Assembly: GCA_034422875.1 (NCBI GenBank)
Contig: DAOUJI010000014.1
Span: forward strand, 1 to 13,725
From: DAOUJI01 sp034422875
GTDB lineage: Bacteria > Chloroflexota > Dehalococcoidia > Lucifugimonadales > JAGWBF01
Length of the DNA stretch: 13,725 nucleotides
Direction: 5' to 3'
Positions 13,574 to 13,725 of the stretch are shown here, in pieces. The notes below the pieces were generated by a model that saw only the letters and a list, made by a program, of their open reading frames with translations, did no database searches and was not told where the DNA came from. Numbering within the stretch: the stretch's first letter is position 1; each line of letters begins with the position of its first letter. The position numbers were made by a program, and so were the translations under genes.

Positions 13574-13725
13574 TTGATTAGTCAGCAACCCGGCGTACAA
13601 GGATTACGGAGGAGGCTGGGCTCAGTCTATTATGGCTGGTGGACCCTCGCAGCCGGATTCGTTATCGCCGTTTTTTCGGCGGGCATCTTCTCCCCCAGCA
13701 TGGGAGCGGTCTTTTGCCCCATCAA
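13574..13725 (+). CDS. MFS transporter, N-terminus only (cut by window end)
   Basis: The frame is open from TTG 13574 to the window edge, about 50 codons. An in-frame TGA at 13562 limits the start, and AAAGAG a few bases upstream fits a ribosome site. After a basic, polar leader comes YYGWWTLAAGFVIAVFSAGI followed by FSPSMGAVF, the first membrane helix and loop typical of the oxalate/formate antiporter and monocarboxylate porter branch of the major facilitator superfamily. It lies after a terminator and is probably a separate unit. Next to a carboxylate lyase, uptake of an organic acid is a guess. Confidence 0.75.
   Translation, partial: MISQQPGVQGLRRRLGSVYYGWWTLAAGFVIAVFSAGIFSPSMGAVFCPI

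Noticed and set aside
1..13725. tRNA, rRNA, CRISPR arrays, insertion sequences or phage genes.
   Set aside because: I looked for repeated spacers, transposase motifs and cloverleaf-like segments in the gaps and saw none beyond the items listed.

Overview
The window carries twelve confident protein-coding genes plus a few weaker candidates. It has fairly high GC, dense short-spaced gene strings, and several GTG and TTG starts backed by good Shine-Dalgarno sequences. The mix of genes (an actinobacterial-style PIP synthase/PimA pair, a CopC-CopD-cytochrome c fusion, a 'fenitrothion hydrolase'-type membrane protein, an isocitrate lyase/PEP mutase-family enzyme, an MFS carrier) suggests a free-living, probably aerobic bacterium. 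A Chloroflexota lineage (Dehalococcoidia/SAR202-like) is my best guess, with Actinobacteria second. This is inference; no rRNA or other phylogenetic marker lies in the window.

Left part (1-4000, all on the minus strand). A lipid block encodes a PimA-like GT4 glycosyltransferase overlapping a phosphatidylinositol-phosphate synthase, as expected for phosphatidylinositol and mannosylated PI. Upstream on the same strand, a radical SAM protein with extra C-terminal cysteines is followed by a VTT/DedA-like membrane protein. The radical SAM promoter has a perfect 8-bp dyad across its -35 box.

Middle (4000-5540). Signal peptidase I (plus strand) has an extended -10 promoter and converges on a 103-residue minus-strand protein with a PqqD-like or winged-helix pattern. 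The 390 bases between that gene and the next operon are the most puzzling part. They hold two tiny minus-strand ORFs sharing the peptide RFxDDLFxLCxxP with mostly synonymous differences, a long hairpin whose loop contains the stop codon of the first ORF, and a textbook rho-independent terminator in minus orientation. Together these look like a leader-peptide attenuator, or else a small structured RNA.

Right part (5540-11500, plus strand). This is an envelope copper block: a His-rich small membrane protein, a YtkA/FixH-like membrane-anchored protein, an exported protein with a C-terminal anchor, a 762-residue CopC-CopD-YtkA-like-cytochrome c fusion and, after a REP-like palindrome, a polytopic 'fenitrothion hydrolase'-type protein with a five-cysteine cluster. 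Three of these are predicted to begin with histidine after signal cleavage, the residue that starts a CopC-type copper site.

Right edge (11500-13725). Thioredoxin reductase has its own strong promoter. It is followed by the isocitrate lyase/PEP mutase-family gene, a rho-independent terminator, and the first 50 codons of an MFS transporter cut by the window end.
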